In this document: piece by piece, positions 30,727 through 33,552 of the stretch | Layout of the letters: every line of letters starts with the position of its first letter | Numbering within the stretch: the first letter of the stretch is position 1 | Assembly (NCBI GenBank): GCA_003021615.1 | Contig: PXPH01000005.1 | Location: 27,840-61,391 of the forward strand | Direction of reading: 5' to 3' | Source: Actinobacteria bacterium QS_8_72_14 | Lineage (GTDB): Bacteria > Actinomycetota > Nitriliruptoria > Euzebyales > Egibacteraceae | DNA length: 33,552 nt | The notes under the pieces: model-generated | What the model was told of the DNA's origin: nothing | Seen by the model: the letters and a program-made list of their open reading frames with translations, nothing else | Database searches by the model: none | Position numbers and translations under genes: made by a program

Positions 30727-30927
30727 TCAGTACAGCAGGGCCACGACGGCGGCGAGAAGCGCGCTGGCCACGGCCAGGGCCACCGTCGCCAGGGCGACCT
30801 TGGCCAAGCCTCGCAAGCCACTCATCACAGGCGCCGGGTCGCCGCGGATGCCGAAGTGCGGCGGCGCCCCCGCCGAGCGCCGCCGCAGCTGGCGTGGGCG
30901 GGGCTCGTGGCGGTCGTCGGCGCTCAT
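30727..30927 (-). CDS. Small membrane protein of the trk operon, 66 residues
   Basis: The start ATG overlaps the trkA stop (ATGA), and the stop lies six bases before the trkH start, so it is an integral operon member. The first 40 residues are basic and Pro/Arg-rich; residues about 44-65 form a single transmembrane helix (ALATVALAVASALLAAVVALL). No known family was recognised. By position and size it could be an accessory subunit of the Trk channel, comparable in concept to KdpF, but that is inference. Confidence 0.6.
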   Translation of the reverse strand: MSADDRHEPRPRQLRRRSAGAPPHFGIRGDPAPVMSGLRGLAKVALATVALAVASALLAAVVALLY

Positions 30928-31595
30928 CGCCGGCTGCGCCCACCGGGACCCAGCAACGCGGTGCGCAGGGTCTCCTCCAGCTCAGGGGTGGTCAGCGCGA
31001 TGATCTGATCGCCCGGCTCGAAGCGCATGTCGCGGCTGGGGATGAGCGTGTCCTCGCCGCGCAGGACACACACCACGGTCGACTCCTCGGGCAGGTCCAC
31101 CTCGGCCAGCGGCAACGAGGGCCTCGCGTCGAAGGGCACGTCGACCTCGACCAGGTTGATCTTGCCGCCGCGCAGCGTGGTCAGATGAATCAGGTTGCCC
31201 ACGGTGACCTCCTCGCGGATCAACCGCGAGATCAGGGACGTCGACGAGATCCCCTCGATGGCCAATGCCGCGAAGATCTCCTCGTTGCGCGGGTTGTTGA
31301 TGCGCGAGATGGCTTGCGGCACGCCAAACGAGGTGCGGGCCAGCTGACAGGCCACGAAGTTGTCCGGGTCGTTGCCGGTGGTGGCCACGAACACCTCGGC
31401 TCGCTCCAGGCGAGCCTGCTCGAGGTAGCGCACCTCGGTGGTATCGCCGTGGATGACCAGCAGGTCGTAGTCGCGCAGCATCTGCTCGCAGCGCGCCTCG
31501 ATGCGCTCGATGATCGTGACGTCGTGGCCGTCGGCCAGCAGGTCGGTGGCGATGAACCGCCCGACCTTGCCACCGCCGGCCATGACCACGTACAC
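30924..31595 (-). CDS. trkA: TrkA-type RCK regulatory subunit (second copy)
   Basis: A 223-residue TrkA protein: N-terminal RCK Rossmann domain with the NAD(H)/nucleotide loop VVMAGGGKVGRFIATDLL (residues 3-20), acidic strand end IIERIEARCE and VIHGDTTEVRYLEQA, then a C-terminal TrkA_C domain (about 140-215; LVEVDVPFDARPSLPLAEVDLPEE). It gates the TrkH channel in response to nucleotides. AGGAGG six bases upstream of GTG 31595 sets the start. Only 11 bases separate it from the preceding trkA paralogue, so the two probably form a hetero-octameric ring or are co-expressed alternatives. Confidence 0.92.
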   Translation of the reverse strand: MYVVMAGGGKVGRFIATDLLADGHDVTIIERIEARCEQMLRDYDLLVIHGDTTEVRYLEQARLERAEVFVATTGNDPDNFVACQLARTSFGVPQAISRINNPRNEEIFAALAIEGISSTSLISRLIREEVTVGNLIHLTTLRGGKINLVEVDVPFDARPSLPLAEVDLPEESTVVCVLRGEDTLIPSRDMRFEPGDQIIALTTPELEETLRTALLGPGGRSRR

Positions 31596-31606
31596 CGGCC
31601 GCCTCC

Positions 31607-32272
31607 TCAGCGCTCGGCCATCTGGGGGTGGGCGGCGACGCCGCGAAGGCGCCGATGGGCCCCCTTGGCTAGCGCCGCCACGACCACGTCACCCTCGCGC
31701 AGGCGGTCGTCGTTGCGGGCCACGCGCACCCGCCGGCCCCGCGAGATGGCGGCCACGCGTACGGTGGCCATGCCCTCGAGCTCGGCGACGGTGGCCCCGT
31801 GGCCCTCCCGGGCGATCAGCACCTGGACGATCTCGACGTCGCTGTCGCTAAAGGACACGTGCAGCGGGAAGGTGCCGGTGGGCAGCTCGTTGAGGATGGC
31901 CTTGGCCACCAGGCGCGTGCCCGACACGTAGTGCACCCCCATCTTGCGATAGGAGTCCTCCCGAGCCGGGTTGAACAGCCGCGCCACCGTCTGGTGCACC
32001 CCAAACAGCTCGCGGGCGATCTCCACGGTCATCAGGTTGGCGTTGTCGCTGGCGGTGACCGCCACCAGGCCGTCGGCGTTGTCGATGCCGGCGCGCAGCA
32101 GGGGCTCCTTGTCGGTGGTGTCGCCCACCAGCGTCTCGCCGTTGAACCCTGCCCCGAGGCGGTCGAACGCCTCGGGGCTGTGGTCGAGCACGACGACGTC
32201 GTGGCCGTCGCGGGACAGCTGCTCGGCGAGATCGGCGCCCACGCGGCCGCAGCCGCCGATGATGAGGTGCAT
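31607..32272 (-). CDS. trkA: TrkA-type RCK regulatory subunit (first copy)
   Basis: A 221-residue TrkA paralogue with MHLIIGGCGRVGADLAEQL as nucleotide loop, VLDHSPEAFDRLG, GDTTDKEPLLRAGI and LMTVEIARELFGVHQTVARLFNP in the RCK domain, then a TrkA_C-like domain ending RLREGDVVVAAL. Compared with its neighbour it keeps the glycine loop but differs in the C-terminal domain, consistent with a specialised pair rather than a recent duplication. First gene of the leftward operon trkA, trkA, small membrane gene, trkH. ATG 32272 is chosen since the RCK domain starts there; AGGAG lies nine bases upstream. Longer in-frame starts to 32530 would run through the ispH start on the other strand. Confidence 0.92.
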   Translation of the reverse strand: MHLIIGGCGRVGADLAEQLSRDGHDVVVLDHSPEAFDRLGAGFNGETLVGDTTDKEPLLRAGIDNADGLVAVTASDNANLMTVEIARELFGVHQTVARLFNPAREDSYRKMGVHYVSGTRLVAKAILNELPTGTFPLHVSFSDSDVEIVQVLIAREGHGATVAELEGMATVRVAAISRGRRVRVARNDDRLREGDVVVAALAKGAHRRLRGVAAHPQMAER

Positions 32273-32376
32273 GGGCGGGCACTCCTCGCGCGCCGGTGGT
32301 GATGGCGACCGGAGCATGCTAGCGCCTGTGGCCCCGCGCGAGCCGTCGGCGGCGACGCCCGCCGGCGCCGCGGCCC

Positions 32377-32382
32377 TATACT
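32377..32382 (+). promoter_or_regulatory. -10 element of leaderless ispH
   Basis: TATACT, a near-ideal -10, ends seven bases before the ispH ATG at 32390. Transcription would start at or within a base of the A of the ATG, so the mRNA is predicted to be leaderless, which agrees with the absence of a Shine-Dalgarno sequence. A weak -35 candidate GACGCC is at 32354-32359. Confidence 0.65.
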
Positions 32383-32389
32383 GCGCGCC

Positions 32390-33349
32390 ATGAGTGACGC
32401 GGGGCCTGTCAATGTGCTGCTGGCCAGCCCGCGGGGCTTCTGTGCCGGGGTGGAACGCGCCATCGACGTGGTCGAGCTGGCGCTGCAGCGCCATGGCGCG
32501 CCGGTGTACGTACGCCACGCCATCGTGCACAACACGTGGGTGGTCACCGATCTGGAGCGCAAGGGCGCGGTGTTCGTCGAGGACGAGTCGCAGGTGCCCG
32601 AAGGCGGGCTATTGGTGTTTAGCGCCCACGGGGTGGCGCCGGCGGTCAAGGACCGCGCTGAGCAGCTCGGCTTGGCCCAGATCGATGCGACCTGCCCGTT
32701 GGTGACCAAGGTCCACCACGAGGTGCGCCACTACGTCGACCGGGGCTACTCGGTGCTGCTGGTGGGCCACCGCGGCCACGTGGAGGTGGTCGGCACCGCC
32801 GGGGTGGCCCCGGAGGCGACCTGGATCGTGGAGCACCCCGAGGACGTCGCCGCCGTCGAGGTGCCCGATCCCCAGCGGGTGGCCTATGTCACCCAGACGA
32901 CGCTGAGCGTCGACGAGGCCAACCGCGTGGTCGACGCGATCCGCGCGCGGTTTCCCGACGCCGCCGGTCCCCGCGGCGACGACATCTGCTATGCCACCCA
33001 GAACCGCCAGGACGCCACCAAGGAGCTCGCGCGCCGCAGTGACCTCGTGCTGGTGGTGGGCTCGACGACCTCGTCGAACTCGCGGCGCATGGTCGAGGTG
33101 GCTCTCGACGCCGGCGCGCCCGGCGCCGAGCTGATCGACGGCCCCGGCGACATCGACCCGGCCTGGTTGGAGGGGGTGGTTAACGTGGGCCTGACCTCGG
33201 GGGCCAGCGCTCCCGACTGGCTGGTCGACCAGGTCATCGAGCAGCTGCAGGCCAGCCAGCGCGGGGCAGTCGTCGAGCGCGTCCAGGTGGTCGCCGAGGA
33301 CATGCAGTTCGCCCTGCCCAAGGAGCTCGCCCAGCTGCCGATGGTCTGA
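32390..33349 (+). CDS. ispH: 4-hydroxy-3-methylbut-2-enyl diphosphate reductase
   Basis: A 319-residue IspH, the last enzyme of the MEP pathway, producing IPP and DMAPP at a 4Fe-4S cluster. The three cluster cysteines are visible in [13 protein letters not shown] (Cys18), [11 protein letters not shown] and [20 protein letters not shown] and FSAHGV carry the substrate-binding histidines, and SSNSRR and [11 protein letters not shown] close the active site. The length is standard and no gap was seen. It diverges from the trk operon with 117 bases between starts. It supplies precursors for the prenyl transferase at 24970. The ATG at 32390 agrees with the leaderless promoter. Confidence 0.95.
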   Translation: MSDAGPVNVLLASPRGFCAGVERAIDVVELALQRHGAPVYVRHAIVHNTWVVTDLERKGAVFVEDESQVPEGGLLVFSAHGVAPAVKDRAEQLGLAQIDATCPLVTKVHHEVRHYVDRGYSVLLVGHRGHVEVVGTAGVAPEATWIVEHPEDVAAVEVPDPQRVAYVTQTTLSVDEANRVVDAIRARFPDAAGPRGDDICYATQNRQDATKELARRSDLVLVVGSTTSSNSRRMVEVALDAGAPGAELIDGPGDIDPAWLEGVVNVGLTSGASAPDWLVDQVIEQLQASQRGAVVERVQVVAEDMQFALPKELAQLPMV

Positions 33350-33388
33350 CCCGGCCGGTGGCCGTGCGCGGCGCAGGCGCGTGGCGAG

Positions 33389-33552
33389 CTAGGGGCTGTC
33401 TCCTGGATGGGCGAGGTCGTGGGCCCACAGCAGGATGCTGGCCAGGTGGAGTCCGCCGAGGGAGGTGCGGGCGGTTTTGTCGTAGCGGGTGGCCAGCCCG
33501 CGCCAGTGCTTGAACCGGTTGATGCCGCGCTCGACGACGTTGCGGTCGCGGT
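33389..33552 (-). mobile_element. IS5-family transposase, C-terminal fragment at the window edge
   Basis: The last 54 codons of a DDE transposase: [27 protein letters not shown] followed by [20 protein letters not shown] and a stop. The Glu of [11 protein letters not shown] is the final residue of the DDE triad, and [11 protein letters not shown] is the IS5-type C-terminal signature. The 5' part lies beyond the window. The IS end is probably at GGGGCTGTCTCC (33392-33403), bordered by CTA, a target trinucleotide often duplicated by IS5-type elements; the stop codon is formed by that CTA. Confidence 0.82.

Overview
The window is 33.5 kb of very GC-rich chromosome from an actinobacterium. Evidence includes the actinobacterial trio of MSMEG_4193-type phosphatase, DUF3090 and SCO1664 genes, the DUF501–ppx pair, a short-type cis-prenyl transferase near greA, and recurrent -10 elements of the TAGGCT type. 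A secreted protein with cell-wall-binding repeats of the CW_binding_2 type fits the Nitriliruptoria/Euzebya/Egibacter branch, but that placement is inference. Nearly everything is housekeeping; there is no CRISPR array, prophage or biosynthetic cluster. The only mobile element is the end of an IS5-type transposase at the right edge.

Layout. 1–3.5 kb: DUF501 end, ppx, two small CBS-domain proteins, an MTH1187-type thiamine-binding protein, a 32-residue membrane peptide, a CoA-type Nudix hydrolase and tRNA-Leu(UAA). 3.5–9.3 kb: an NYN/LOTUS predicted RNase, the nitrogen-signalling pair glnB-glnD (no amt gene) and convergent fumC. 9.3–13.6 kb: phosphatase/DUF3090/SCO1664 operon, a membrane-anchored unknown, ilvA and a PadR regulator. 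13.6–18.1 kb: DUF885 zinc peptidase-like protein, CW_binding_2 protein and a lipoprotein. 18.3–23 kb: beta-oxidation thiolase and FadJ, then a sensor kinase. 23–28.6 kb: arginine deiminase, greA, Z-prenyl transferase, RmlC-type epimerase, a phoH remnant, glpX and nth. 28.6–33.4 kb: a Trk potassium-uptake operon read leftward, divergent from a leaderless ispH.

The most unusual property is damage. Between about 7.8 and 29.3 kb many conserved genes carry a small internal defect. DUF3090 and nth each lose a conserved block with a frame change. The thiolase lacks its Gly-His-Pro block and arginine deiminase its FTRD block, both in frame. FadJ loses its C-terminus at a perfect 99-bp inverted copy of part of the neighbouring sensor kinase, and that kinase has a frameshift just beyond the other arm. 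phoH is a fragment, trkH is fused to its downstream gene without its last conserved block, and fumC has no stop near its natural end. Several breakpoints lie at or beside short perfect hairpins; the clearest is a 12-bp stem at 23407–23436 next to the arginine deiminase junction. This fits template switching or hairpin skipping, either in the cell or, at least as likely, during amplification or assembly. The first 7.6 kb and the last 4 kb look intact.

Functionally the intact genes cover nitrogen sensing (GlnB/GlnD), central carbon (FumC, GlpX), isoleucine synthesis (IlvA), isoprenoid and lipid-carrier synthesis (IspH, Z-prenyl transferase), polyphosphate turnover, K+ uptake and transcript-cleavage control (GreA). 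Where several start codons were possible the start was chosen by ribosome-binding site. All coordinates and motif positions were read by eye without database searches.
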